This document shows positions 1 through 8,237 of a DNA stretch of 46,363 bases, in pieces. Within the stretch, counting starts at the first letter, position 1. Every line of letters starts with the position of its first letter. The notes beneath the pieces were generated by a model. That model saw only the letters and a list, made by a program, of their open reading frames with translations. It searched no databases and was not told the origin of the DNA. Origin of the DNA: Enterococcus columbae (GTDB taxonomy: Bacteria > Bacillota > Bacilli > Lactobacillales > Enterococcaceae); contig DYWZ01000056.1 in the NCBI GenBank assembly GCA_020742395.1, positions 1 through 46,363 of the forward strand, read 5' to 3'. Both the position numbers and the translations under genes were made by a program.

Positions 1-36
1 AGCAATATCTTTAAAAGGTATTGCTTATTTTTTATG
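1..36 (+). terminator. Terminator of an upstream gene outside the window
   Basis: AGCAATA and TATTGCT form a hairpin at the left edge, followed by a T-rich stretch. It ends a transcript that enters from the left, so the arginine genes begin a new transcription unit. Confidence 0.7.
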
Positions 37-71
37 CATTTTAAGCATTTTTAACTAAAAATATTAGAAAT

Positions 72-87
72 TATGAATAAAATTCCA
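72..87. promoter_or_regulatory. Candidate ArgR operator (ARG box)
   Basis: TATGAATAAAATTCCA contains the inverted repeat GAAT-AAA-ATTC and resembles the ARG box bound by ArgR/AhrC. It lies 20 bp upstream of the -35 of the argD promoter; a weaker AATATTCAATTA follows at 91-102 and could be the second box of a pair. The assignment rests on motif similarity plus the arginine genes downstream. Confidence 0.6.
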
Positions 88-106
88 AAAAATATTCAAT
101 TAACGC

Positions 107-135
107 TTGAAATATCTTGGGTAAAGTTGTATATT
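107..135 (+). promoter_or_regulatory. argDCJB promoter
   Basis: -35 TTGAAA (107-112), a 17-nt spacer, -10 TATATT (130-135). Transcription should start near 142, which makes an upstream in-frame ATG at 73 untranslatable from this promoter and fixes the argD start at 166. Confidence 0.75.
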
Positions 136-165
136 TATACACATAATAACGAAGGGGTGTTGGTT

Positions 166-1302
166 ATGACCTTTTTATTTCAAAATTACCAAAGAAAGCC
201 AATTGAATTAGTTAATGGAGAGGGTTGTAATGTCACTGATCAATTGGGTAAACAATATTTAGATTTAACTAGTGGGATAGGTGTATCCAGTCTTGGTCAT
301 CATCATCCAGTATTAACAAAAGCCTTGAAAGATCAAGTGGACAAAATTTGGCATACATCTAATTTATATACAAATAGTCTACAAGAATCTGTAGCAGAAA
401 AATTAGCTGATAACAAAGATTATGTTGCCTTTTTTTGTAATAGCGGAACTGAAGCGAATGAGGCGGCTTTGAAGCTAGCGAAAAAAGCTACTGGTCGCAA
501 CAAAGTGTTTAGTTTTCAACAATCATTTCACGGTCGAACTTATGGAGCGATGAGTTTAACTGGCCAAAGTAGTATTCAACAAGGTTTTGGTCCAATGTTA
601 GATGATGTTTCGTATTTTCCTTTTAATGATATTGAAGAAATTGCAGAAAGTTTAAATCATGAAGTAGCTGCTGTAATTGTTGAATTAATTCAAGGCGAAA
701 GTGGCATTCATGTTGCCTATAAAGGTTGGATTAAGGAATTGTTTAAACTATGCCAAAAGCAGGGGATTTTATTTATTGTTGATGAAGTACAAACGGGAAT
801 TGGCCGTACAGGTACATTATTTGCTTATGAACAATATGATATTGAACCAGATATTATTACTAGCGCCAAAGCTTTGGCAAATGGTTTACCACTAGGCGCG
901 ATGCTTGGAAAAACATATTTGGCAGCATCATTTGGACCAGGTAGTCATGGTAGTACATTCGGTGGAAATCCACTAGCCTTAAGTGTAGCGGACAAGGTTT
1001 TAGATTTAGTGAAACAGCCAGAATTGATGGAAAATGTTTGTCAACGTAGTACTCAATTTTTCAATGGGTTAAAGCAGATTTCTTCAAAAAAAATCATTGA
1101 TATTCGTGGAAAAGGGTTGATGATAGGCATTGAATTAAGTGATTCTTTAGTTTTAGCATCGGTAATGAACACCTTAGAAAAACAAGGATTACTAACCTTA
1201 AAAGCAGGTAAAAATGTATTAAGATTGTTACCACCATTAACCATTAGTCAAGAAGAAGTAGCTTTAGCATTAGCAATTTTAGAAAAAGTCTTGGCAGGAT
1301 AG
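166..1302 (+). CDS. argD: Acetylornithine aminotransferase
   Basis: PLP-dependent class III aminotransferase that converts N-acetylglutamate semialdehyde to N-acetylornithine, using glutamate as amino donor, in cytosolic arginine synthesis. Visible family marks are the glycine-rich SGIGVSSLGHHHP start, NSGTEANEAALK (cofactor phosphate contact), SFHGRTYGAMS, the IVDEVQTGIGRTG segment with the PLP-ring aspartate, and TSAKALANGLPLGA with the Schiff-base lysine. The 378 aa length is normal. I start it at ATG 166, behind GAAGGGG, because the protein aligns from there and the promoter lies between 107 and 135. It is first in a four-gene operon, 17 nt before argC. Other ornithine-type aminotransferases look similar; the neighbours settle the role. 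Confidence 0.93.
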   Translation: MTFLFQNYQRKPIELVNGEGCNVTDQLGKQYLDLTSGIGVSSLGHHHPVLTKALKDQVDKIWHTSNLYTNSLQESVAEKLADNKDYVAFFCNSGTEANEAALKLAKKATGRNKVFSFQQSFHGRTYGAMSLTGQSSIQQGFGPMLDDVSYFPFNDIEEIAESLNHEVAAVIVELIQGESGIHVAYKGWIKELFKLCQKQGILFIVDEVQTGIGRTGTLFAYEQYDIEPDIITSAKALANGLPLGAMLGKTYLAASFGPGSHGSTFGGNPLALSVADKVLDLVKQPELMENVCQRSTQFFNGLKQISSKKIIDIRGKGLMIGIELSDSLVLASVMNTLEKQGLLTLKAGKNVLRLLPPLTISQEEVALALAILEKVLAG

Positions 1303-1319
1303 AAAGTAGTGAAGTATTT

Positions 1320-2345
1320 ATGAAAGCAGCAATTGTTGGGGTAACTGGTTATACCGGTATTGAATTAATTCGACTAATCCAACAACATCCGTATCTAACT
1401 TTGGGAACCATCCATCGCAGTGAAGAAGAACCAATTTCTATTGCTACAATGTATCCACATTTAAAAGGATTAGAAGCGACCATTGAAGCATTTAATGCGC
1501 AAAAAATTATGCAAGAAAATGATTTAGTGTTTTTTGCAACACCAGCTGGGGTTACTAAAGAGTTGGTAGCGCCATTTGTAGAAAATAATTTTTTAGTGAT
1601 TGATTTATCCGGGGATTTACGATTAAAAGAACCGAGTCAATATGAAAGTTGGTATCAGCGCTCTGCTTGTGATCAAGAAATTTTAAAGCAGGCTATTTAT
1701 GCTCTGCCAGAATTTTCAATCAAAAAAGGCAATTTGCTTTCTAATCCCGGGTGTTATGCAACCGCTTGTAATCTTTTATTGGCACCATTAGTTAAAAATC
1801 AAGTAATTGATTTGGATTCAATAATTATTGATGCTAAATCAGGATTATCCGGCGCAGGAAAAAACTTAACGCAAAGTAGCCATTTTGTCAATGTGGATGA
1901 AAATATGACGATGTATAAATTAAACCGACATCAACATATTCCAGAGATTATCCAGTTTTTGCAACAATGGGCACCAAAATTACAACATTTACATTTTACC
2001 ACTTCTTTAATTCCGGTAAAACGTGGAATTTTCGTTTCGGCATATTTACGTTTAGCAGCTAATCAGACTGTCGAATTAGTAACAAATGCTTATCGTAAAT
2101 GTTATATAGACCAACCTTTTGTTCGCATTCAACCAATTAATCAACTACCGCAACTCCAACAAGTCATTGGTTCGAATTATTGTGATATTGGTTTTGGTTA
2201 TAACAAAGCAACAAAAATTTTAACGGCCGTTGCTGTGATTGATAATTTAATCAAAGGTGCCAGTGGACAAGCCATTCAAAACTTTAATATCTGGGCAGGT
2301 TTGCCACAAACAACCGGACTTATGCAGATGCCGATTTTCCCATAA
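1320..2345 (+). CDS. argC: N-acetyl-gamma-glutamyl-phosphate reductase
   Basis: Reduces N-acetylglutamyl phosphate to the semialdehyde with NADPH, the third step of arginine synthesis. The N-terminus carries the dinucleotide-binding GVTGYTGIELIRL (residues 7-19). The catalytic cysteine is C145 in SNPGCYATA, and a histidine-bearing NRHQHIPEI segment follows, as expected for ArgC. Length 341 aa is typical. The start is ATG 1320, with only a weak AGTGAAG as ribosome binding site, so translation may partly depend on argD 17 nt upstream. It belongs to the argDCJB operon. Confidence 0.95.
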   Translation: MKAAIVGVTGYTGIELIRLIQQHPYLTLGTIHRSEEEPISIATMYPHLKGLEATIEAFNAQKIMQENDLVFFATPAGVTKELVAPFVENNFLVIDLSGDLRLKEPSQYESWYQRSACDQEILKQAIYALPEFSIKKGNLLSNPGCYATACNLLLAPLVKNQVIDLDSIIIDAKSGLSGAGKNLTQSSHFVNVDENMTMYKLNRHQHIPEIIQFLQQWAPKLQHLHFTTSLIPVKRGIFVSAYLRLAANQTVELVTNAYRKCYIDQPFVRIQPINQLPQLQQVIGSNYCDIGFGYNKATKILTAVAVIDNLIKGASGQAIQNFNIWAGLPQTTGLMQMPIFP

Positions 2346-2369
2346 GTAAGTTAAAAGGAGTGTTGTTCA

Positions 2370-3566
2370 ATGAAAAAAATAGATGGTACTATTGCAAGTC
2401 CCAAGGGCTTTGTAGCTGATGGCTTGCATTGTGGTTTAAAAAGAAAGAAAAAAGATATTGGTTGGTTATATTCTAAAAAAATAGCTAGTGTTGCGGGAGT
2501 TTTTACAACGAATCAAGTGAAGGCTGCCCCGGTTATTTTAACTAAAGAAAAGCTTGCCCTGCAAAAATTACAAGCGATTATTATCAATTCAGGCAATGCC
2601 AATGCTTGTACGGGTGAAAAAGGCAGAATGGATGCTAAGGAAATGTGTAAGTTAACCGCTCAAGCATTAAATATCCCTGCAGAATATGTTGCGGTAGCTT
2701 CTACAGGAATTATCGGCAAAACTTTACCAATGGTTCAAATAAAAGCCGGCATTGAATTGCTCGAAGCAAAACCAATAAAAGAAGCTCAAGCCTTTCAAGA
2801 AGCGATTCTAACTACGGATACGACACAAAAAGTGAGTGTTTATCAAGATGATTTTGATCAATATCAAGTAACCGTAGCTGGTTGCGCTAAAGGTTCAGGT
2901 ATGATTCATCCAAATATGGCAACCATGCTAGGTTTCATCACTACTGATGCAAATATTTCTAGTAGTTTATTACAAGAACTACTAAGTGAGTTAACTGAAG
3001 TTACATTTAATCAAATTACGATTGATGGGGATACTTCAACCAATGATATGGTATTAGTTATGGCAAATGGTATGTCAGGGATGCCTGAAATTCAAAAGGA
3101 TACGCCTGAATTTGCTAAGTTCAAAGCAATGTTTACGCAAGTATTGACTGATTTAGCCAAGATGATTGCTAAAGATGGTGAAGGGGCGACTAAATTAATC
3201 GAAACGATTGTCACCGGAGCAAAAAATGTTTCTGATGCTAGAATGTTGGCTAAATCTGTCGTAGGCTCAAGTTTAGTAAAAAGTGCCATTTTTGGTCAAG
3301 ATCCAAATTGGGGGCGGATCTTATGCGCTTTAGGTTATAGTGGTGTTGTATTTGATCCAGAAACGATTCAAATCTATTTAGCGGATACTTTGGTATTTGA
3401 AAATGGGCAACCAACGATTTTTGATGCTAATCAATTAAGTGAATCTTTAAAAACAGATGAAGTCGTAATTCAGGTGGTATTATCTGATGGCTCGGCCATT
3501 TCTCGTGCTTGGGGCTGTGATTTAACTTATGAATATGTCAAAATCAACGCTTTGTATCACACATAA
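2370..3566 (+). CDS. argJ: Glutamate N-acetyltransferase / ornithine acetyltransferase
   Basis: ArgJ transfers the acetyl group from N-acetylornithine to glutamate, recycling it; bifunctional forms also use acetyl-CoA. The protein is made as one chain that cleaves itself before a threonine nucleophile, visible as T185 in KGSGMIHPNMA|TMLGF. Another family mark is NSGNANACTG near residue 75. The length of 398 aa is usual. The ribosome binding site AAAGGAGTG is strong. With argJ present, a separate argE deacetylase is not needed. Whether it is mono- or bifunctional cannot be read from sequence alone; no argA is seen in the window. Confidence 0.94.
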   Translation: MKKIDGTIASPKGFVADGLHCGLKRKKKDIGWLYSKKIASVAGVFTTNQVKAAPVILTKEKLALQKLQAIIINSGNANACTGEKGRMDAKEMCKLTAQALNIPAEYVAVASTGIIGKTLPMVQIKAGIELLEAKPIKEAQAFQEAILTTDTTQKVSVYQDDFDQYQVTVAGCAKGSGMIHPNMATMLGFITTDANISSSLLQELLSELTEVTFNQITIDGDTSTNDMVLVMANGMSGMPEIQKDTPEFAKFKAMFTQVLTDLAKMIAKDGEGATKLIETIVTGAKNVSDARMLAKSVVGSSLVKSAIFGQDPNWGRILCALGYSGVVFDPETIQIYLADTLVFENGQPTIFDANQLSESLKTDEVVIQVVLSDGSAISRAWGCDLTYEYVKINALYHT

Positions 3567-3581
3567 AAAAGGGGTAGCGAT

Positions 3582-4316
3582 ATGAAAAAAATAGTAATAA
3601 AAATGGGTGGCATTGCTTCTAAAAACCTAGATGACTCCTTTTTTAAGACTCTTAGAAAATGGCAACAAGAAGGAAATCAAGTCTATATTGTCCATGGTGG
3701 AGGACAATACATCACTACGATGATGGAGCATTTTGGTTTACATAAAAAAGTATGCGAAGGGTTACGAGTGACTGATTTAAAAACTTTAGAAATTACTCGA
3801 ATGGTTTTACTAGGACAAGTTCAGCCGATGTTAACAAGTGTTTTTCAAAAAGAAGGTTTTCATCCGGTTTGTTTACATGCAGGCTTTGATCGCTTAATTG
3901 AAGGTAAAATGATTGATGAAAAAAAATTTGGTTTTGTTGGTCAGGTAACACATGTAAATAGTCAATTATTAGAATCATTTGTTCAAAAAAATCAACTGCC
4001 CATTATTGCGCCATTAGGTGTAACGTCAAATGGTCAATGGTTAAACATTAATGCCGATGAAGCTGCCTGTCAGATTGCGGCAAGTTTACAAGCAGATCAA
4101 TTGTTTTTATTAACAGATGTTCCGGGAATAAAAAAAGATAAAGATTGGTTAAAAGAAGTTTCTATTCAACAAATTGAGCAATTAAAAATGGAACAAGTGA
4201 TTACAGGTGGCATGATTCCTAAATTAAATAGCGCCAAAAAAGCCATTTTATCTGGTGTAGCACAAGTGAATATTAATAATCAAATTCAATCGATAGGTAC
4301 AAAAATTACAGCATAA
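3582..4316 (+). CDS. argB: Acetylglutamate kinase
   Basis: Phosphorylates N-acetylglutamate with ATP, the second step of arginine synthesis. The amino-acid kinase fold shows in VIKMGGIASK at the start, VHGGGQYIT near residue 38, NINADEAACQIAASL and LLTDVPGIKKD near residues 145-185, and ITGGMIPKL near 207. At 244 aa it is a short form lacking the N-terminal helix that goes with strong arginine feedback in hexameric enzymes, so control is probably mainly transcriptional (inference). Ribosome binding site AAGGGG. Last gene of the operon, facing the serine dehydratase genes across a shared bidirectional terminator. Confidence 0.93.
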   Translation: MKKIVIKMGGIASKNLDDSFFKTLRKWQQEGNQVYIVHGGGQYITTMMEHFGLHKKVCEGLRVTDLKTLEITRMVLLGQVQPMLTSVFQKEGFHPVCLHAGFDRLIEGKMIDEKKFGFVGQVTHVNSQLLESFVQKNQLPIIAPLGVTSNGQWLNINADEAACQIAASLQADQLFLLTDVPGIKKDKDWLKEVSIQQIEQLKMEQVITGGMIPKLNSAKKAILSGVAQVNINNQIQSIGTKITA

Positions 4317-4317
4317 A

Positions 4318-4405
4318 AAGCGATAAAAATGCTATCTATAGAAAAAGCCAAAAAAAAAGTTAGCAAGTTACTAACTTTTTTGGCTTAGATAGTCTGATAT
4401 CGCTT
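4318..4405. terminator. Nested bidirectional terminator between argB and sdaAA
   Basis: Three nested inverted repeats share one centre: AAGCGATA/TATCGCTT outside, CTATCT/AGATAG in the middle, and AAGCCA(A)n-GTTAG / CTAAC-T6-GGCTT inside. The A and T tracts in the inner arms give a T run on either strand. The outer right arm overlaps the last codon of sdaAA. Confidence 0.8.
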
Positions 4406-5276
4406 ATTTTTGTTGCTGTAAAATTTGTTCTTGTAATTTTTTACCGGTTGGACTAACGGCTAAACCACCTTCAGCAGTTTCTTTAAAAATAGATGGCATT
4501 TGACGTCCTACGCGATACATTGTAGCAACTACTTCATCTGGCGGAATGACACTTTGAATACCTGCTAATGCCATATCCGCTGAAATCATCGCTTGTGAAG
4601 CACCCAAAGCATTGCGTTTAACACAAGGAACTTCCACTAATCCGGCAACCGGATCACAAATTAGCCCGAGCATGTTTTTTAAAGTAATGGCAACAGCATG
4701 AGCTGCTTGTATGGCAGAGCCGCCTTTTGCACAGACTAACGCCGCACTTGCCATTGCGCTAGCAGAACCTACTTCTGCTTGACAGCCACCTTCAGCTCCA
4801 GCAATTGAAGCATTGTTAGCAATCACTAAGCCAAATGCACCAGCCGTAAATAAAAAGTCTAATTGGCCTTTTTCATCTAGTTGCAAATGATCAATCACCG
4901 CCATTAAAACACCAGGTACAATACCAGCACTACCAGCAGTGGGTGTAGCACAAATTAGGCCCATTTTGGCATTGACTTCATTGACTGCAATTGCATTACG
5001 TACAGCTTGTAAGATGGTTTTTCCTGAATAGAAATCTGCTTTTTCAATATAATCATTTAATTTAGTAGCATCATAACCAGTTAGGCCGGTTACTGATTGT
5101 ACTCCAGCATTTCCTTGTTTAATTGATTGTTTCATAACGGTTAAATTTTTTTGCATTAAACTTAAAATCTGTTCTCTTGATCGCCCAGTTAATTCGATTT
5201 CAGTATGAATCATTAATTCTGCGACTGAAGGATACTGCGCACTTTGATCAATAATATCTTGAATGGTATAAAACAT
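4404..5276 (-). CDS. sdaAA: L-serine dehydratase, iron-sulfur-dependent, alpha subunit
   Basis: Catalytic subunit of the [4Fe-4S] L-serine ammonia-lyase that turns serine into pyruvate and ammonia. Cysteines typical of cluster ligation appear in MGLICATPTAGSAG, GGCQAEVGSASAM, LICDPVAG and EVPCVKR. Length 290 aa fits the alpha chain of two-subunit Firmicute enzymes. It follows sdaAB by 12 nt with the AGGAG ribosome binding site in the gap, and shares a bidirectional terminator with argB. The beta chain next to it supports the assignment. Confidence 0.93.
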   Translation of the reverse strand: MFYTIQDIIDQSAQYPSVAELMIHTEIELTGRSREQILSLMQKNLTVMKQSIKQGNAGVQSVTGLTGYDATKLNDYIEKADFYSGKTILQAVRNAIAVNEVNAKMGLICATPTAGSAGIVPGVLMAVIDHLQLDEKGQLDFLFTAGAFGLVIANNASIAGAEGGCQAEVGSASAMASAALVCAKGGSAIQAAHAVAITLKNMLGLICDPVAGLVEVPCVKRNALGASQAMISADMALAGIQSVIPPDEVVATMYRVGRQMPSIFKETAEGGLAVSPTGKKLQEQILQQQK

Positions 5277-5288
5277 AATTTTTTTCTC

Positions 5289-5954
5289 CTAGTCAAAGTA
5301 TGTTACAGAATCAATATGAGCCAGTTGCTTTAATTGCTGACAAATTTCTGGTTGTCTTTCATCGATTTCAATAATCATAATCGCTTTTTCACCTTTTGAT
5401 TCCCTAGTTACTGTCATCGTTCCAATATTGACATTTAGATTTGAAAGTAGTGTACTGACTTGTGCTACAATACCAGGAACGTCTTGATGTACAGTGATAA
5501 TGGTTGGGGTACCCATTGTCAGCGAAATTTTAAAACCATTGAGTTCAGAAATTTGGATGTTCCCACCACCGATTGAAATACCCGTGACACTCATTGTTCG
5601 TTTGCCTTTTTTTAAAATCATTTTTACAAGATTTGGATGTTCGGCTTTTTCTTTTTTTGGCACAAAAAGTACTTCCATATTATTTTCATAGGCAATTTTT
5701 AAAGAATCAGCTAAACGTTCGTCATCAGGCTCCATCCCTAATAATCCACCGACAAGCGCGATGTCAGTACCATGTCCTCGGTAGGTTTTGGCAAATGATT
5801 CAAAAAGTAAGATATCTACACTATCAGGTTGTTCACCAAAGATGGTCCGGACAATTTTACCAATTCTAGCTGCTCCTGCAGTATGGGAACTGCTAGGGCC
5901 GACCATGACCGGTCCGATTATATCAAAAACACTACGGTATTTTAAATGTTCCAT
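5289..5954 (-). CDS. sdaAB: L-serine dehydratase, beta subunit with ACT domain
   Basis: Partner of the alpha subunit. The N-terminal part has SVFDIIGPVMVGPSSSHTAGAARIG, the signature of the serine dehydratase beta domain. Residues of about 145-221 (TIITVHQDVPGIVAQVSTLL and onward) form an ACT domain, which in this family senses serine. Length 221 aa is usual. First gene of the two-gene minus-strand unit; ribosome binding site AAGGGG. A TATAAT lies about 35 nt upstream on the minus strand with no convincing -35. Confidence 0.93.
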   Translation of the reverse strand: MEHLKYRSVFDIIGPVMVGPSSSHTAGAARIGKIVRTIFGEQPDSVDILLFESFAKTYRGHGTDIALVGGLLGMEPDDERLADSLKIAYENNMEVLFVPKKEKAEHPNLVKMILKKGKRTMSVTGISIGGGNIQISELNGFKISLTMGTPTIITVHQDVPGIVAQVSTLLSNLNVNIGTMTVTRESKGEKAIMIIEIDERQPEICQQLKQLAHIDSVTYFD

Positions 5955-6050
5955 TGTTTGCGCCCCTTATCCTTTATTCGAAAAGACATTATAACACTAT
6001 TTTTAAAGATGCTAAATAGTTGGATAATTGTAAAAACAATAAATTAATCT

Positions 6051-6701
6051 TTATTTAATCGAAATCTCAAAATGTAAGAAAAATTGCGGATTTTGTCTAT
6101 ATTTAAAAAATGAATAGACCAAAGCTATTAATGCCCCTAAAGTATTGACCAATAAATCACCCATCGTATCCATTAAGGCTTGTCTACCAACTAATAAGGT
6201 GCCATTACTTAAAGAGAAACGTTGCAAATTCATTTTGAATAACGCATCACAGCTATATTCCCAAAATTCCCAGAAAACACCGCACATTTCAGCAAATGCC
6301 ATACCAAAAATCAAAAATAACCATGGGGATACACTAGTAATGATTTGTTTAGGAATAAAGGCGGCGATTAACCCATAACCGATAAAAGTTAATAAGATAG
6401 GGCTTGATGCATGTAATATTTTATCGTAGAAAGGAATATGAGTAATCAGATGTAAACAAGTTCCTAAAAAAACCGATATAAAAATAAAAAACAAATATAT
6501 TATGATTAGTTCTTTGGGAAAAGATATACTGAATATTTTGGATAAGATATTCGGGAGAAATAGACAGGCAATCCCTAGAATGCCTTCAATTATTAAAATT
6601 ATGCCACCTTTAACTGATCTAGTGTGATTAAGTATGCATAAAAGATTATAAGCAATTGTAAATAGACCAAAGTAAGTTAGATAATATTGTATTTTTGACA
6701 T
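6051..6701 (-). CDS. Membrane protein of the YjdF (DUF2238) type
   Basis: A 216 aa protein with about six hydrophobic segments. The C-terminal half has MAFAEMCGVFWEFWEYSCD followed by DTMGDLLVNTLGALIALVYSF, the acid- and tryptophan-bearing pattern of the YjdF/DUF2238 inner-membrane family; some VanZ-like proteins share it loosely. Function is unknown. It stands alone between the serine dehydratase genes and the divergent scrR, with its own ribosome binding site (GGAGCG on the minus strand). No terminator is obvious before sdaAB, so some read-through is possible. Confidence 0.65.
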   Translation of the reverse strand: MSKIQYYLTYFGLFTIAYNLLCILNHTRSVKGGIILIIEGILGIACLFLPNILSKIFSISFPKELIIIYLFFIFISVFLGTCLHLITHIPFYDKILHASSPILLTFIGYGLIAAFIPKQIITSVSPWLFLIFGMAFAEMCGVFWEFWEYSCDALFKMNLQRFSLSNGTLLVGRQALMDTMGDLLVNTLGALIALVYSFFKYRQNPQFFLHFEISIK

Positions 6702-6776
6702 ATAATCACGCTCCTATCGAAATTATAGCAAGACTATCCACTTTTAGACTAATGATAACTAATAATGATAAAAAAA

Positions 6777-6797
6777 TGTTATATGTTATATGTTATA
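6777..6797. repeat. Three tandem TGTTATA heptamers
   Basis: TGTTATA occurs three times head to tail in the 254-nt gap between the YjdF-like gene and scrR. It may be simple slippage in AT-rich DNA; no known operator matches. Confidence 0.6.
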
Positions 6798-6830
6798 TCA
6801 AATAATTTTATAAAATCTTGAATGCAATTC

Positions 6831-6859
6831 TTGTCTATCTGGATGTTTATTAGTATAAT
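6831..6859 (+). promoter_or_regulatory. scrR promoter
   Basis: -35 TTGTCT (6831-6836), 17-nt spacer, -10 TATAAT (6854-6859), giving a leader of about 90 nt before scrR. No GGAACGGTTCC-type operator is seen here, so strong autoregulation is not evident. Confidence 0.7.
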
Positions 6860-6955
6860 TACAAAGTGGGAATAATTTTGACATCGCTGTTATTTTTAGA
6901 TGTTGTTAAACATAAATAGGAATAAAAATCAATATTGGATTGTGGGGTGTGGATA

Positions 6956-7942
6956 ATGGTTACGATAAATCAAATTGCCAAAGAGGCAAAAGTATCTAAA
7001 AGTACTGTATCTAGGTATTTGAATCAAGGCTATGTCAGCCAAGAAACAGCTAAAAAAATAGAAAAAATTATTCAGAAATATAATTATACCCCTAATGAGT
7101 TTGCTCGGAATCTTAAATCTCAAAAGAGTAATTTTACTGGTGTAATCATACCACGGTTAGATTCGCCTTCAGTTGTTCGGATGCTTTCAGGATTAGAAAA
7201 AAGTGAGCGTGAATACGGTCGACAAATTATGATGGTCAATTCTGAACTAACTATCGAGCGAGAAATTGAAAGTTTATACAATTTACAACAAAATAAAATT
7301 GCCGCAATTGTTTTAATGGCAGTTGCTATTACTGATGAACATATTAAGGTGATTAATCAATTAAAGACACCAGTATTAGTCTTAGGGCAAAAAGATCGTC
7401 GACTGATGACCTTAACTCAAGACAATTATTTTGCCGGTCGACAAATGGCGTTGGGTTTACAGCGTTATGGACATAAAAAAATTGCTTATGTTGGGGTTAG
7501 TGAAAATGACGTAGAAGTGGGGATTCATCGCAAACGTGGAGTGATAGACGGGTTTAATGAGATTGGTATCGATACCATTAAGACCTATGAATCAACCTTT
7601 ATGGTAGAGGATGCTTACAAGTTAGGGTTAGAGATTTTACCATCAGCTGATGAAACGCTTTATGTAGGTGCAACGGATAATATTGCGATTGGTTTAATGA
7701 AAGCAGCGCATCATTTGAACTTAAAAATCGGTAATGAAGTTTCTTTTGCAGGATTTGGTGGCCATTCAACCGGGGAGTTTGTTTATCCATCTTTAACTAC
7801 CATCGATTTACATCATGAAAAATTAGGAATTATGGCATCTAAATATGTTGAATTAATGTTGAAAAAACAACCAATTCCTGAGACTACCACGATTGCAACT
7901 GAAATGATTCATCGTGAAAGTGTAGGTTATCTAGCAAATTAG
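6956..7942 (+). CDS. scrR: LacI-family sucrose operon repressor
   Basis: DNA-binding repressor of the adjacent scrA-scrB operon. Residues 2-50 hold the LacI helix-turn-helix and hinge (TINQIAKEAKVSKSTVSRYL); the rest is a periplasmic-binding-protein-like sensor domain with DNIAIGLMKAAHHL and SFAGFGGHSTGEFVYPSLTTI. It is 328 aa long. The start is ATG 6956, because VTINQIA matches family N-termini; an in-frame TTG at 6935 adds seven unrelated residues. It is followed by its own terminator and then the scr promoter. The likely inducer is sucrose-6-phosphate or fructose, by analogy with known ScrR proteins. Confidence 0.88.
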   Translation: MVTINQIAKEAKVSKSTVSRYLNQGYVSQETAKKIEKIIQKYNYTPNEFARNLKSQKSNFTGVIIPRLDSPSVVRMLSGLEKSEREYGRQIMMVNSELTIEREIESLYNLQQNKIAAIVLMAVAITDEHIKVINQLKTPVLVLGQKDRRLMTLTQDNYFAGRQMALGLQRYGHKKIAYVGVSENDVEVGIHRKRGVIDGFNEIGIDTIKTYESTFMVEDAYKLGLEILPSADETLYVGATDNIAIGLMKAAHHLNLKIGNEVSFAGFGGHSTGEFVYPSLTTIDLHHEKLGIMASKYVELMLKKQPIPETTTIATEMIHRESVGYLAN

Positions 7943-7977
7943 GCAAATTTAGTTAGCTATAAAATTAGGTATCATGT

Positions 7978-8025
7978 AATAAGCAAATAGATGTTGAAGA
8001 TGAATGTCTATTTGCTTATTTTTTT
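7978..8025 (+). terminator. scrR terminator
   Basis: AATAAGCAAATAGA and TCTATTTGCTTATT form a perfect 14-bp stem with a 15-nt loop, followed by T5. Confidence 0.9.
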
Positions 8026-8109
8026 GAGCCGTAAAAGATAAATATTGTGTAATAAACAGCCAAATCAACATTGAGCTAGCAAAAAAGTAAAAAAATTGTA
8101 AAAAATATA

Positions 8110-8125
8110 TTGACAACGATTTCAA
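8110..8125. promoter_or_regulatory. cre site (CcpA) overlapping the scr -35
   Basis: TTGACAACGATTTCAA matches all positions of the cre consensus WTGNNARCGNWWWCAW. Its first six bases are the -35 of the scr promoter, so CcpA bound here should block RNA polymerase when preferred sugars are present. Confidence 0.8.
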
Positions 8126-8139
8126 GTGGATGATATACT
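8110..8139 (+). promoter_or_regulatory. scrA-scrB promoter
   Basis: -35 TTGACA (8110-8115), 18-nt spacer, -10 TATACT (8134-8139). The start of transcription is expected near 8146, just before the first repressor operator. Confidence 0.85.
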
Positions 8140-8153
8140 CAAGACGCAATAAG

Positions 8154-8164
8154 GGAACGGTTCC
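8154..8164. promoter_or_regulatory. ScrR operator O1
   Basis: GGAACGGTTCC is a perfect 11-bp palindrome located just after the predicted transcription start, a blocking position for a LacI-type repressor. Confidence 0.75.
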
Positions 8165-8206
8165 ACAAACGAGAAAATCGCTCTTATTTATTTTTTAGTC
8201 GATGTG

Positions 8207-8217
8207 GGAACGGTACC
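8207..8217. promoter_or_regulatory. ScrR operator O2
   Basis: GGAACGGTACC differs from O1 by one base. The centres of O1 and O2 are 53 bp apart, about five helical turns, so two dimers would sit on the same DNA face. It lies 20 bp before the scrA start. Confidence 0.7.
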
Positions 8218-8237
8218 GCAAAGAAAGGAAGAATAAT

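Noticed and set aside
73..165. N-terminal extension of ArgD from ATG 73
   Set aside because: It contains the operator and promoter, and its residues do not belong to the aminotransferase; ATG 166 has a good ribosome binding site.
6777..6797. TGTTATA repeats as a regulatory array
   Set aside because: The repeats are very AT-rich, three copies only, and match no known operator; slippage is the simplest explanation.
8202..8237. scrA start at GTG 8202
   Set aside because: It lies within operator O2 and adds residues absent from the IIB domain; ATG 8238 has a clear ribosome binding site.
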